A DNA stretch of 50,311 nucleotides from an uncultured Burkholderiales bacterium (GTDB taxonomy: Bacteria > Pseudomonadota > Gammaproteobacteria > Burkholderiales > Burkholderiaceae_C), in contig CAIMVC010000090.1 of the NCBI GenBank assembly GCA_903844825.1, positions 1-50,311 on the forward strand. Reading direction: 5' to 3'. The position numbers and the translations under genes are program-made. Below the pieces are notes generated by a model that saw nothing but the letters and a program-made list of their open reading frames with translations, was not told the DNA's origin and ran no database searches. Numbering within the stretch: position 1 is the stretch's first letter; each line of letters starts with the position of its first letter. Of the stretch, positions 36,685 to 46,242 are shown piece after piece.

Positions 36685-37524
36685 ATGCGCCTTCGACTCG
36701 CGCCCCCACGCTGGCCGGTCATCAGGGCGCGGAGTAGAAAGAGCCGATTGGAAAAAGACCCCAACTTCGTGACGGCGCTGGCGCGTGGCCTGGATGTGCT
36801 GCGCTGCTTCACACCGGAGCGCCCGGAGCTGGGCACCACCGAGATCGCGCGCCTGACAGGCCTGGCCCAGTCCACCGTCTGGCGGCTTTGCTACACCCTG
36901 ACCCAGTACGGCTGCCTGACCCCGGGCCGCACCGCCGACCGCTTGCGGGTCGGCCCCGGCGTGCTGCTTCTGGGCCATGCGGCGGTCACCCACACGGGCC
37001 TGAGCGAGTTGGCGCTGCCGCTGATGAAAAGTCTGGCCGACGAGTTCGAGGCGTCGGTCTCGCTGGCGCAGCGCTACCGAACCGGCATGGTGATCATCCA
37101 GCGCAGTGAAGCGCCCAACATCGTGAAGGTCGATCTGCACATTGGCGCAAGCATCGCGATCAGCCATTCCTCGCTCGGCCTGGCCTATCTGGCGGCCCTG
37201 CCCGCTGACGCGCGCCAAGAGCTTCTGGCCGCGCTCGAGCGCGAGCACCCGCAGGACTGGGACAAGACACTAAGGGGCATCCAGCAGGCGCAGCAAGAGT
37301 ACGACCAACAGGGCTTTGTCTTCAACCTGGGTAAATCACACGCCGACATCAACGCCATCGGCCTGCCCGTCGTCTCCCCGGACGGCCGACACATCATGGC
37401 GCTGACCTGCGGCGGCGCCCGCTCCCGTTTCAGCCGCGAGATCCTGACCCACCAGGTGGCCCCAGCGCTCAAGGCAGTTGCCACTGCGCTGGCGCCTGTG
37501 CTGGGGGCTGACTTGCAGGCTTGA
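36685..37524 (+). CDS. IclR family transcriptional regulator
   Basis: A 279-residue protein. The N-terminal winged helix includes LGTTEIARLTGLAQSTVWR (about residues 50-68), followed by the IclR effector-binding domain with HIGASIAISHSSLGLAYLA and GLPVVSPDG. Codon 1 is ATG 36685; a TTG at 36748 would remove a basic, atypical N-terminal tail and is a possible true start. IclR regulators of aromatic pathways (PcaR, PobR type) sense the pathway acid. It is placed to control the operon 36532-32182. Confidence 0.9.
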   Translation: MRLRLAPPRWPVIRARSRKSRLEKDPNFVTALARGLDVLRCFTPERPELGTTEIARLTGLAQSTVWRLCYTLTQYGCLTPGRTADRLRVGPGVLLLGHAAVTHTGLSELALPLMKSLADEFEASVSLAQRYRTGMVIIQRSEAPNIVKVDLHIGASIAISHSSLGLAYLAALPADARQELLAALEREHPQDWDKTLRGIQQAQQEYDQQGFVFNLGKSHADINAIGLPVVSPDGRHIMALTCGGARSRFSREILTHQVAPALKAVATALAPVLGADLQA

Positions 37525-37570
37525 GTATTAAGGCGGGGCTGGCAGCTAACCGATCACTGTCCGAGAAGCG

Positions 37571-39688
37571 TCAGCGGATTATCAAAGCCGCCTCTTTTTT
37601 GGCCCGAGTCAAGGCCACATAAATCAGCTTGCGTTTGCTGCCAGTATCTAACGGATCACCCAGATAAATTTTGGGTGCCATCACAATCACTCGGTCAAAC
37701 TCAAGGCCTTTAGCCCGATGCATCGTCGCGAAATAAGTCGCTGACTTATGCGCTGATGCAGTTTGAGTTTCATCGATGACGGCGGTCTGTAAGCCATGGG
37801 ACTGAAAGTATTTGACCAGTGCATCCCTCGATTTTTTGGATTCTGTAATCAAACAGGTGGTGGCCGTGACATCTTCACTATCTTGTGCGATCCAGACCTT
37901 GGCCAAGCTCATCGCTTGAGACAGCGCCTCTTCATTCGATTGAACCTCAAGCACCTTAGGCACAGGCCCGTGAGACAGCGACTTATACCGTTTGGTCTCA
38001 TCATGGCCATCGTCAAGGTCGTCGATCTCGCAACCTTCCAATACAGCCACGGCTTGCCTGCGAATCTCGTCGGTAGTTCGGTAATTTAGGTACAGCTTTT
38101 TAGACCTGCCTCGGATGTCGATGCCACACTTGCTCATCGCCGCTTTGTTTCGCGTGTAAATACGCTGATGTCCATCACCCACGAAGAACAAATCATTGGT
38201 GCTGCGGACGATCATGGCCCGCAATAGCCGCAGGGCCTGCGGCCCCAAATCTTGCGTTTCATCGATCACGATGGCACTGTATGCAGCGGGCACCTTGCCC
38301 TCTTTGATTTCCTCGTCCATTAACGCGGCTACCTCACGGTAGGCATCATCAACCTCTTTGAGTTTGCGCGAAGCCAGCTGCCCCCGGTACTCCTCAAAAA
38401 CGGGCCAAATCGCATCGCGCTTGGCCCGACTCAAAACCACACCGCGCCCAGTTCTTCGCACAGCACGGTATTCATCTTTAGTCGTCAAGCCATGGGCCAG
38501 CACCACCTGCTCAAGCTCGTCAGCGTAAAAACTGTCGGGTAAGTCCAGGCTCACATCCTTCACGGTCATAGCGGCCTGCCAGGCTTGTAGTGCCCCATCA
38601 GCCTCACGACCATAAACAATGCGGTGCTCTAGTTTTCTAGACCGCATGAAACCATGCACCCAAGAATCCAGATTGCGCACTTCAATCCTGGACAAAGTGG
38701 CCTTGGAGCACAGGGTCTTTAGGTTGTCTTCGATGTCCTGCGCCAGATTTTTAGTGAAGGTCGTGAACAGCACCTTTTGCCTTTCAGTGGCACGGTTTTC
38801 CGCTAGCCACTTGGCCCGGTGCATTGCCACCACCGTCTTGCCAGTGCCTGCGCCCCCTAATACACGCACCGGGCCGCTACGGTCACCCGAGGCCAGCTTG
38901 TACTGTGTGGGGTGCAAGAACACGCGCCACTGTGCCAGCGGTGCATTCATGATAGCCACCATGGCCTCATCGTCCACCACCACAAAGCGTGACTGCGACT
39001 CAGGCGTTTGCAAGGCTGCACCAAAGTTAGTCGTATCAATCGTACGGTCCACGCGGGTCTCACGGGCACTCAAAATTTGCTCCGCCGTATCGCCAGCCGC
39101 CATCAAGAACAAGCCCTCATAAGCCTCCACGGGCAGGCAAAACTGCAGCGCATCCAGCTCGGCTTCGGTCGCTACAGGCCTGACGCGATCAATCATTTCG
39201 GGAGGTACCCCTAGCGCCACCAAGTCGTGATCCGACACGCCTTGGGTGATGGGCTTTGAGGCGGACCTCTCGGGTAAAAAAGCTTGTGTCGTTTGGGACT
39301 TCGCTTCATTGACGGTGGCTGGCGCGGGCTGCACCTGCACCGCCTCTTCCACTTGAACCATCTGCATGGCCCCGGTCACCGGATTGATGATCAGTTTGCG
39401 GCGCTCTGCCCAGCGGTAAGCCTCGTCGTGCTTATTGACATGCAACAACACATACACATCGCCTTGATCGGGCTTGAAAACAATACCGCGCCAATCACCA
39501 TCAATGCGCACCGACTTCATGTTCTGGTCTGCCGCGGCATGGATATTTTCGTAATTAATGCCCGAGCTTTTAGGGTCGCTCTGAAACTTGATTGCCCACT
39601 TCATCACCCTGGACTGAACGCCCGACGGCAACTTGGACAAGTTCAGCAGGAAATCCTGCGACAAGGCTACCTTTGGCTTGAGACTCAT
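37571..39688 (-). CDS. UvrD/Rep-like DNA helicase with RelE/ParE-like N-terminal domain
   Basis: A 705-residue protein. Residues about 1-110 resemble a RelE/ParE toxin fold (SVRIDGDWRGIVF, then VLLHVNKHDEAYRWA). The rest is a superfamily 1A helicase: Walker A LGGAGTGKTVVAMHRAKW (about 275-292), Walker B VIDETQDLG (about 475), LNYRTTDEIR, and C-terminal motifs MHRAKGLEFDRVIVM (about 660) and YVALTRAKKEA. The ATG at 39688 overlaps the stop of the giant helicase gene (ATGA), so the two proteins are co-translated. Similar helicases occur in several phage-defence loci. Whether the toxin-like part cleaves RNA or only binds a partner is unknown. Confidence 0.88.
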   Translation of the reverse strand: MSLKPKVALSQDFLLNLSKLPSGVQSRVMKWAIKFQSDPKSSGINYENIHAAADQNMKSVRIDGDWRGIVFKPDQGDVYVLLHVNKHDEAYRWAERRKLIINPVTGAMQMVQVEEAVQVQPAPATVNEAKSQTTQAFLPERSASKPITQGVSDHDLVALGVPPEMIDRVRPVATEAELDALQFCLPVEAYEGLFLMAAGDTAEQILSARETRVDRTIDTTNFGAALQTPESQSRFVVVDDEAMVAIMNAPLAQWRVFLHPTQYKLASGDRSGPVRVLGGAGTGKTVVAMHRAKWLAENRATERQKVLFTTFTKNLAQDIEDNLKTLCSKATLSRIEVRNLDSWVHGFMRSRKLEHRIVYGREADGALQAWQAAMTVKDVSLDLPDSFYADELEQVVLAHGLTTKDEYRAVRRTGRGVVLSRAKRDAIWPVFEEYRGQLASRKLKEVDDAYREVAALMDEEIKEGKVPAAYSAIVIDETQDLGPQALRLLRAMIVRSTNDLFFVGDGHQRIYTRNKAAMSKCGIDIRGRSKKLYLNYRTTDEIRRQAVAVLEGCEIDDLDDGHDETKRYKSLSHGPVPKVLEVQSNEEALSQAMSLAKVWIAQDSEDVTATTCLITESKKSRDALVKYFQSHGLQTAVIDETQTASAHKSATYFATMHRAKGLEFDRVIVMAPKIYLGDPLDTGSKRKLIYVALTRAKKEAALIIR

Positions 39689-42600
39689 GCTTTGCTCCCT
39701 GCAGACATTTCCAGATTCAATTTCAGCGCGACAGCGTCCACCCACAGTGCACCCGCTACTGTCAGGTCATCCGACAGCAGCAGTACCGACCAGCCCGACT
39801 GCGACCAGGCATCGCCCATGTCTTCTTGGTCGGCCGTCAACAGCACAAGCAGGCGGTCCGACCATGCCAGTTCGGCCTCGGCAATCACTTGCCCGCGATC
39901 ATTGGCCAACTCATGACCCACCAAAGGCACTGGAGCGTGCATGTGGGCCAATTGCCGCAAACCTGGCCGCAAAGGCGGCAAAGTCTGATCAACAGCATCC
40001 GCCCAATCCTTGGCCAACATCTGCTGATCGGCACTCGCAGCCCCGGAGCCAGCGGCAGTGACCGACACCCAACCCGCGCAGTCTCCCGCGTCCATTGCCG
40101 AGCGCGTAGCCAGCAGCATGCCCTGCAGCATCTGTTGCTGGTTAAACAAAGCCAACCATTTGCGCCAATTCAATCGCAAGGCTTCGACATCGTCCATGCC
40201 CACGTCGTCAAGCAACACCACACCCGGTGCCAACAAACCCTCGCGGACTCCTGTGGCATAGGCCATAGGCCACCAGCTCAACACCGTGGGTGCTGCGTCA
40301 CCTATGGACAAAACGGGAGCGAACCCCGCCTTGGGCGCTTGCATGTCGGTAGGCAATTGAGCCGACAAGCGGCCCATCTTGCTCTCCACCAAGATCTTTT
40401 CGTCCGCTGTCGATGGCACCATCAAGTAATTCAGCCATAAAACATTCCGCTGAATCGCCACAAGCGCCGCATCCTGTGTGCCATCGCCCACAGGCGTGGC
40501 CAAAAACGCCAACAACTGCGCAATCGCATGCTGCGCAAATGCGCCAGGTAAGGCACGCGGCACCTGCGCGGGGGCCTTGTCACCATCATGGCGGCGCAAA
40601 GCCGCCGTAGGCGAATCCAGATCAGTTTTTGCATGGCCGTCCAGCGCGGCTTTCACATCATCGTGGGTTACTGACCACACCCAGAACTTGCCACTCATCA
40701 CCAGGGCGCTGCGCTTGTTGGCGTCCTCGCGCAAAGAAGCCTGGTGGTACTGCCAGCCATCGCAAAACACGGCCACGGGCTTACGCAATGTCCCGCTTTG
40801 CCACGGCCAAATGATGAAGTCAGGTTTGCTGGGCACAGCCACGCCATCCGAAGTGCCCAGATTACGTTGAGGTTCGATCTTGTACCGTTGGCCGTTGACC
40901 TCGATCACATAACCCGACTTGCCGTTGATGATGTCTTGCACCAACTTCACACGCGGCAAACCTGCCACGCTGCCCATGCGCTTGAGCGACTCGATGAACC
41001 TGGCTTCCAGCACCGAATCAAAGTTGGGGTTGATGAAAATCTCGCTGATCGAAGGCACTTGAACCAACTGAGGCAAAGCAGCCACCAGTTCTGTCAACAC
41101 CTCCGCCGCACGGTCACGGGATACCTGTTGCATGTTGCGGCCCAAGCGGTACTGGTAAACGCAACGGTAGCAGCCGTCTTTATCGGGGTCATCCTGGCAT
41201 GGGCAAGAATTAACGACCTCCAGTGCCATGCGAAGCACATCGGCCAAAGTTCCGGCTTCCTGGGCCAGCAACTGGTGCAAATACCCGGTTCCGCCTGGCA
41301 CCGAGTCGTAAAGCATCACGTAATGCCTGCGCGACCCACCATCCTTGCCTGGCTCATCCTGCACTACCATGCGCAAGTGATCGACTTTTCCACCAAAGCG
41401 CTTTTTCAGACCCAACTGCAAAGCCGCCATGAAAGACTGCACCACCTGCTCATCCACACCGCTGCGGGTGTAGGGCACCAAAATGCGCAGCGCCTCTGAA
41501 TCAAACTCACGGTACAAATACAGACACTCCAACAAATTGTCGGGTTCCTCGGAGCCATGTGCCGTGCAATCAAAACTGTGCGTCTGCCCCACCGGGTCGG
41601 ACTGCCGTTTAGGCAGCTTTTGAACCTTGCCGCAATGCTTGCACAGCTTGAACCCCGGCCGAGTTGATTCTTTGTCCGCCACCTTGAACTCATCGCCGGG
41701 CTTGGACAGCTCGCCGAAGTTAACGTCCCTGAAAGTCACTTTGGACACAAATTCAAAACCAAAGGGTAAGCCCCCCGTCTCGACCTGCCAGGCCACCGCC
41801 ACGTCCTTGGGCTCAAAGTCGGCCATCAACTGGCGCACATAAAACTTCGGCTCTCTGTCATCGGCGCTGTCATCAATGCGTACCTTGGTGTCATCGCTGT
41901 TGGCAATGGCCTGCTTGAACCGCAGCAAAGTCCGTTTTTGAGCTGAATCGCCCCACATTGCGTCTCCACAATGCGGACACACAGCCGCGGTGTCCTGGCT
42001 CCGCTCGAGGTTTTGCATGTGGTGACACGAAGGACAAAAGCGCCAAGACTCTGTCTTAGCCAAGCTCATGTTGATCTGGTCCACCTCAACCCGACGCTGG
42101 TTGGCATAAAAACGATTTTCGGGGGCAAACTCCGATAAAGCCGAATTGGCTGGACGCTCATATTTGAAGGCGGGCAAAGCCACGTAGTTGCCCTGTACCT
42201 GCTCGCCCTCGTTCTTTTTACGCCAGAGCACCGACTTCAACTCGATGCCCGCCTCGGGGAAAGCATAGTTCGGAATCAAGCCCATATCGGTCAGCGTACC
42301 CAGTAAGTCCCGGCCATTGATCTCGGCAATAAGCTCCATCAGCTTGCCGCGCTCGCGCGCCAAATCGTCCAATTCATTGCGCGTTGCATCGTCCTGCGGT
42401 TTTTGTTTCACCGCACGTATCGAGGTGTCAACCTGGTCCTTGCGCTTTTTGTAACCCTTACGCTCTTCAACCAAGTCTTCCAGCGACTTGAGTAAGCGTG
42501 TACGCAAACCATCCTTATCACCCTGCCCTTGCATGTAGTCACGCAGCCTGTCACTTACAGCCTGATTGACCTCGGTGCCCAGCAAAGCCAAAAAGCCGTC

Positions 42601-45600
42601 CAACAAGCGAGTCTCGTGGGTCAACACGTGGCCGGCCAGGTTGTAGGGAAACCTTTCCTGGTTGTTCACCTCCACCGCGTCCAAAGCCACCGAAGTCCTT
42701 TCTGGCAATGCCGTGACAGCAGAAATTCCGCTGACCCAGTCATCCATGCAATAGGCAAACAACTGCCTGCGCAACACTTCGGCCGCTTGCAAAAACACCC
42801 CTGGCGGAGCCACATCGCCCGACATCATCTCCTGCGTTTCTTCAAAGAAATACAGGTCGTGCGGACTGGCACCGTCTGCCAGCGTGGTGGTCATGGCATT
42901 GCCATCGCGGCGACCAGCACGGCCCAAACGTTGCAAATAACTTGCCTGATTGGGAGGCACCGAGCACAGCAGCACCGACGACAAATCGCCAATGTCCACA
43001 CCCATCTCTAGCGTAGGGGTTGCCGACAACAAGTTTTCGAACCATGGCTTTGGCGCTTTCGATTTGAAGCGAATCTCCAAGGCCTCGCGCTCCTGGCGCT
43101 GCAACAAACCTGTGTGCTCTGCGGCAATCACACGGCGCATGTTGCCTTGGCTGTAACGTCGTGACAGCCAGCCCCCAGCAGACTGCAGCTGCTCATAGCG
43201 CTCATCCGTCGAATCCAGACATGGCATGTCCAATAACTGCGGGGCATCCTCGGCGGCCACGGTCAGCATCCTTTTGCCCTGCGGCGCTGCCAGATACATC
43301 ACCTCGGTCGTCAGCACCAAAGCCTCAGGACGAATGGCCAAGCTCACGCCCAAATGGCTTTCTGTGGCCACCAAAATGCCCTCTTGCACCATCACATCGG
43401 CAGCATCCTTGAACAAGTCAGCCGCCAAGCCTGGCCCCATCAACAGGCCCTGACCTCCAAACACTGCATCGGCCCAGCGGTCAAACCAGGTGGGTCGTTT
43501 GTCACCCTTCACTTTGTCAAACGCGCTGTGCTTGCCCAGCGTCACCAACACCGGGTGAGGCGTGTACTCGCTCATGGGAGGCATCCAGATCTTGCGCCCC
43601 GGCAGCTGGCTCAGCACATAGACCTTTCCCTCCTCGGCAAACTTCTCCATGCCCTCATGCAGTACAGCACCCCGCTTGCGCATATGGGTCAATACACCCC
43701 ACAACCAGCGCGCCACCGTGTCTGTTTGCACCCCTCGCAGGCCAAACTTTTCGTCAAATACTGGCACCAACTTGTCCACCAAGGGGGCCAGTCGCGACAG
43801 AGGCACTGACAAACTCGCCTTACCAATTCGCTCAAGCGTGCGGCCCCTATGGCTCAAATACGTCATCTCGCTGACCGCCTGCCAAAGCAAACGTTTTCGC
43901 ACCAGCTCGGGCAAGCGGCTATTGTTGGGTAAGGCGCCCTTTTGCAACAACTCCACAGACCAGTCCGGATGCCAGGTCATATTGGGGCCAATGAACTCAG
44001 CCACCAACTGCTCGGGAGCCAAATTCAACACCGCTCCCGGCTTGTCAAAGCTCTGCGCCATTTGTGCCAAAAACACTGACCACGACAGCTCTTTCGGCAC
44101 CACCTCGTCCATCACCTTGGACAAAGCCATGCGCACATTGTTTTGGTAAGTGCGCGCCCCGAAAAAGCCCGCACGGTGCGCTGCGTCCTGCACCGAATCC
44201 GAAAAAGCTATCAGCTTCTTGTCATCGTTAAAAGGGCTGGCCCAAGAATGCTCAACTACCTGCGCACCCAGCGTCGCATTGCGGGCACCCACCAGCAGCA
44301 TGCGGTCACGCTCACCGCAGGCCGGGCAGGTGTTGTCGTGGCGGGTGTATTGAACTGAACCAATCGAAAAACTCTTTTGCTCAGTCACCCGAAAAATCGG
44401 TAACAACGTTTCCTCGCTGCAAGCCACACAAGCCGTGCTACCGGTGTGCTGCAAATTGCCGCAAGCAGTACACACCTGCTGCATCACACCTTCGACCTGA
44501 GGCCGCCTCAAGCTTTTGGCCGCATAAAACCGCGTCACTTCGGGGCGCAATGCAAACCAGGTGTTGTAAATCTCATCGAGCTTGATAGAGAGCTTGCTGC
44601 TCGACTGCACCAAACGTGACAACCAGCCCGTGGTGCGGCAGGCCGTGCACTGGATCAAGGGCAAATACACACCGTCCGGGTTGGCGGGTAGATCGGCACT
44701 GCTACGCAGCTTGACGTCTTGCGGGTTCACCGCCAGGTTGGCTACCATGCGGCGCAACTCGCGCATCCACATCTGCACCCGCAGGGTCAACAGCGGCCGA
44801 CCAGCAGCACCACCAGGCACTCTGGCCCAAGCCACCAACACCAAAAGCGCATCCAAAATATCGGCGACCAAAGGCTGCATCGCCAAGGGCAAACCGTTTT
44901 TCAGTTGCTGCTTCAAATCTTCGTAATGCACCACCTGGCCCTTGACCAGCTTGAGCATGTTCACGAAGATTTGATGCTTCTTGAGCTGCTCGCCCAATTG
45001 CAAACGCCAAGTCAATTCGGTCACATCGGCCGGTTCAGGCAAGTCCGGAAAGAACACCCCATACCAAGCGCTTACCGCCTCCTCGGGCGAAGTAAAGCGG
45101 CTCGCGTCCAACTGCTCTTTGGGGTTGCTCAAAGACGGGAACACGTAATCGATGGTCGCCTCCTCCAGGAACACGCCCACCGACTGCCGGTTTTCCGTGA
45201 TCACCGACTCCGGCTCAAACGGCACGCCAAACACCTGCCGCGCATAGTCACGCAAAGGCTCTGCATCAGAAGCACCACCCAGCGTGGCAGAAGTGCCGGC
45301 ACAGATCAAATGCCCCTCGGGCGACTTCAGTCGCGCCCGCAAGCGCCGCAGCAGCAAGGCCAAGTCGGTACCCTGGGCACCGTCAAAGGTGTGCAGCTCG
45401 TCCACCACCACATAACGCAAAGTCTCAGGCCGGTTGCGATCCCACAGCGTGCGGTCTTTCGGCCGCAGCATCAGGTAGTCGAGCATCTTGTAGTTGGTCA
45501 GCAAAATGTCGGGCGGGTTCTTGCGCAAACTGTCCCGGTCGGTGATCACCGTGGTGGGCGTCATCACTGTGCCCTGCCCAGTGCCCACCGCATTGCCTCC

Positions 45601-46095
45601 CACATACAAGCCCACGCGCAATCCTTTGAAGGCAGGCACGTTGGCCACCAATTCTGCAAAGCGACGGGCCTGGTCCGACGCCAGTGCATTCATGGGGTAA
45701 ATCACCAGGGCTTTGACACCTGCCTCACCTGCCTTTTGGCCGCGGGCGCAATGGTCCAAGACCGGGTAGACAAAACACTCCGTCTTACCGCTGCCCGTGC
45801 CTGTGGCGACCAATGTGCTGCTGGCTAGGTGCTGGCTTGACAAACGCTGCCATGCGCCCTCTTGGTGCGAAAACCCGGGATGCTCGGTTTCAAAATCCCT
45901 GAAGAACTTTTTACCCGACGCTCCGGGGGTGAACGGCAAGCCCAGTTGCAGGTATGGCCCCTTGAGCCAGCCCGCTGGCTCTTTAACAAACCGCGCCATG
46001 ATGCCGCCCATGAAGTCATCAGAAGCCTCAAAGCCGGTGGTTAAGAACTGTCTGAGGCCTTCCTGAATGTCTTTGGCCAATAGTGATGGAAGCAT
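39685..46095 (-). CDS. Giant DEAD-box/DUF1998 helicase (DrmA/DrmB- or MrfA-like), 2136 residues
   Basis: A very large SF2 helicase. Walker A is in VATGTGSGKTE (about residue 98), the DEAD-like box is VVDELHTFDG (about 232), and SAT motif III is GTSATLGG. An unusually long central insert carries Cys clusters (CTACGNLQ, CPACGERDR). Motifs V and VI are near 1040-1065 (LEMGVDIGDL, QRLGRAGRRDG). A second zinc ribbon (CPSC, CPHC) is near 1390. The DUF1998/MZB Cys cluster CPCQDDPDKDGCYRCVYQYR is near 1640. Residues about 1755-1790 (PDFIIWPW, VAVFCDGWQYHQ) resemble a Vsr/DUF559 PD-(D/E)XK nuclease, without the usual Glu. In DISARM, DrmA and DrmB are separate; here similar parts are in one chain. Coupled to the UvrD-like gene. 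Confidence 0.87.
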   Translation of the reverse strand: MLPSLLAKDIQEGLRQFLTTGFEASDDFMGGIMARFVKEPAGWLKGPYLQLGLPFTPGASGKKFFRDFETEHPGFSHQEGAWQRLSSQHLASSTLVATGTGSGKTECFVYPVLDHCARGQKAGEAGVKALVIYPMNALASDQARRFAELVANVPAFKGLRVGLYVGGNAVGTGQGTVMTPTTVITDRDSLRKNPPDILLTNYKMLDYLMLRPKDRTLWDRNRPETLRYVVVDELHTFDGAQGTDLALLLRRLRARLKSPEGHLICAGTSATLGGASDAEPLRDYARQVFGVPFEPESVITENRQSVGVFLEEATIDYVFPSLSNPKEQLDASRFTSPEEAVSAWYGVFFPDLPEPADVTELTWRLQLGEQLKKHQIFVNMLKLVKGQVVHYEDLKQQLKNGLPLAMQPLVADILDALLVLVAWARVPGGAAGRPLLTLRVQMWMRELRRMVANLAVNPQDVKLRSSADLPANPDGVYLPLIQCTACRTTGWLSRLVQSSSKLSIKLDEIYNTWFALRPEVTRFYAAKSLRRPQVEGVMQQVCTACGNLQHTGSTACVACSEETLLPIFRVTEQKSFSIGSVQYTRHDNTCPACGERDRMLLVGARNATLGAQVVEHSWASPFNDDKKLIAFSDSVQDAAHRAGFFGARTYQNNVRMALSKVMDEVVPKELSWSVFLAQMAQSFDKPGAVLNLAPEQLVAEFIGPNMTWHPDWSVELLQKGALPNNSRLPELVRKRLLWQAVSEMTYLSHRGRTLERIGKASLSVPLSRLAPLVDKLVPVFDEKFGLRGVQTDTVARWLWGVLTHMRKRGAVLHEGMEKFAEEGKVYVLSQLPGRKIWMPPMSEYTPHPVLVTLGKHSAFDKVKGDKRPTWFDRWADAVFGGQGLLMGPGLAADLFKDAADVMVQEGILVATESHLGVSLAIRPEALVLTTEVMYLAAPQGKRMLTVAAEDAPQLLDMPCLDSTDERYEQLQSAGGWLSRRYSQGNMRRVIAAEHTGLLQRQEREALEIRFKSKAPKPWFENLLSATPTLEMGVDIGDLSSVLLCSVPPNQASYLQRLGRAGRRDGNAMTTTLADGASPHDLYFFEETQEMMSGDVAPPGVFLQAAEVLRRQLFAYCMDDWVSGISAVTALPERTSVALDAVEVNNQERFPYNLAGHVLTHETRLLDGFLALLGTEVNQAVSDRLRDYMQGQGDKDGLRTRLLKSLEDLVEERKGYKKRKDQVDTSIRAVKQKPQDDATRNELDDLARERGKLMELIAEINGRDLLGTLTDMGLIPNYAFPEAGIELKSVLWRKKNEGEQVQGNYVALPAFKYERPANSALSEFAPENRFYANQRRVEVDQINMSLAKTESWRFCPSCHHMQNLERSQDTAAVCPHCGDAMWGDSAQKRTLLRFKQAIANSDDTKVRIDDSADDREPKFYVRQLMADFEPKDVAVAWQVETGGLPFGFEFVSKVTFRDVNFGELSKPGDEFKVADKESTRPGFKLCKHCGKVQKLPKRQSDPVGQTHSFDCTAHGSEEPDNLLECLYLYREFDSEALRILVPYTRSGVDEQVVQSFMAALQLGLKKRFGGKVDHLRMVVQDEPGKDGGSRRHYVMLYDSVPGGTGYLHQLLAQEAGTLADVLRMALEVVNSCPCQDDPDKDGCYRCVYQYRLGRNMQQVSRDRAAEVLTELVAALPQLVQVPSISEIFINPNFDSVLEARFIESLKRMGSVAGLPRVKLVQDIINGKSGYVIEVNGQRYKIEPQRNLGTSDGVAVPSKPDFIIWPWQSGTLRKPVAVFCDGWQYHQASLREDANKRSALVMSGKFWVWSVTHDDVKAALDGHAKTDLDSPTAALRRHDGDKAPAQVPRALPGAFAQHAIAQLLAFLATPVGDGTQDAALVAIQRNVLWLNYLMVPSTADEKILVESKMGRLSAQLPTDMQAPKAGFAPVLSIGDAAPTVLSWWPMAYATGVREGLLAPGVVLLDDVGMDDVEALRLNWRKWLALFNQQQMLQGMLLATRSAMDAGDCAGWVSVTAAGSGAASADQQMLAKDWADAVDQTLPPLRPGLRQLAHMHAPVPLVGHELANDRGQVIAEAELAWSDRLLVLLTADQEDMGDAWSQSGWSVLLLSDDLTVAGALWVDAVALKLNLEMSAGSKA

Positions 46096-46242
46096 TTATT
46101 TCTTATCCCTGAACGCCAGTCAAATCCACTAGATAACCAAGTTGCCATGGTTCGGCAGACAGCCAAGATGACCCACTGATTTCAGTGGTCAATACGCCCA
46201 CCCGAGATGGATTGGCTGTTTTTCTGCATTTGTCGCCGGGTT
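46096..46242. other. 147-bp gap inside the defence operon with a short hairpin
   Basis: Lies between RhuM and the giant helicase gene. It holds a perfect stem CCACTGA-TT-TCAGTGG at 46173-46188 with no T-run after it on the - strand, so it is not a typical intrinsic terminator. It may be an operator, an RNA-processing site, or an internal promoter region for the two helicase genes. An AGGGAT stretch about 13 bases before the helicase ATG may serve as ribosome-binding site. Confidence 0.5.

Noticed and set aside
39685..46095. Giant helicase as a possible artefactual fusion of two genes
   Set aside because: The frame is continuous without a stop, and conserved helicase motifs occur on both sides of the long insert, so one chain is required.
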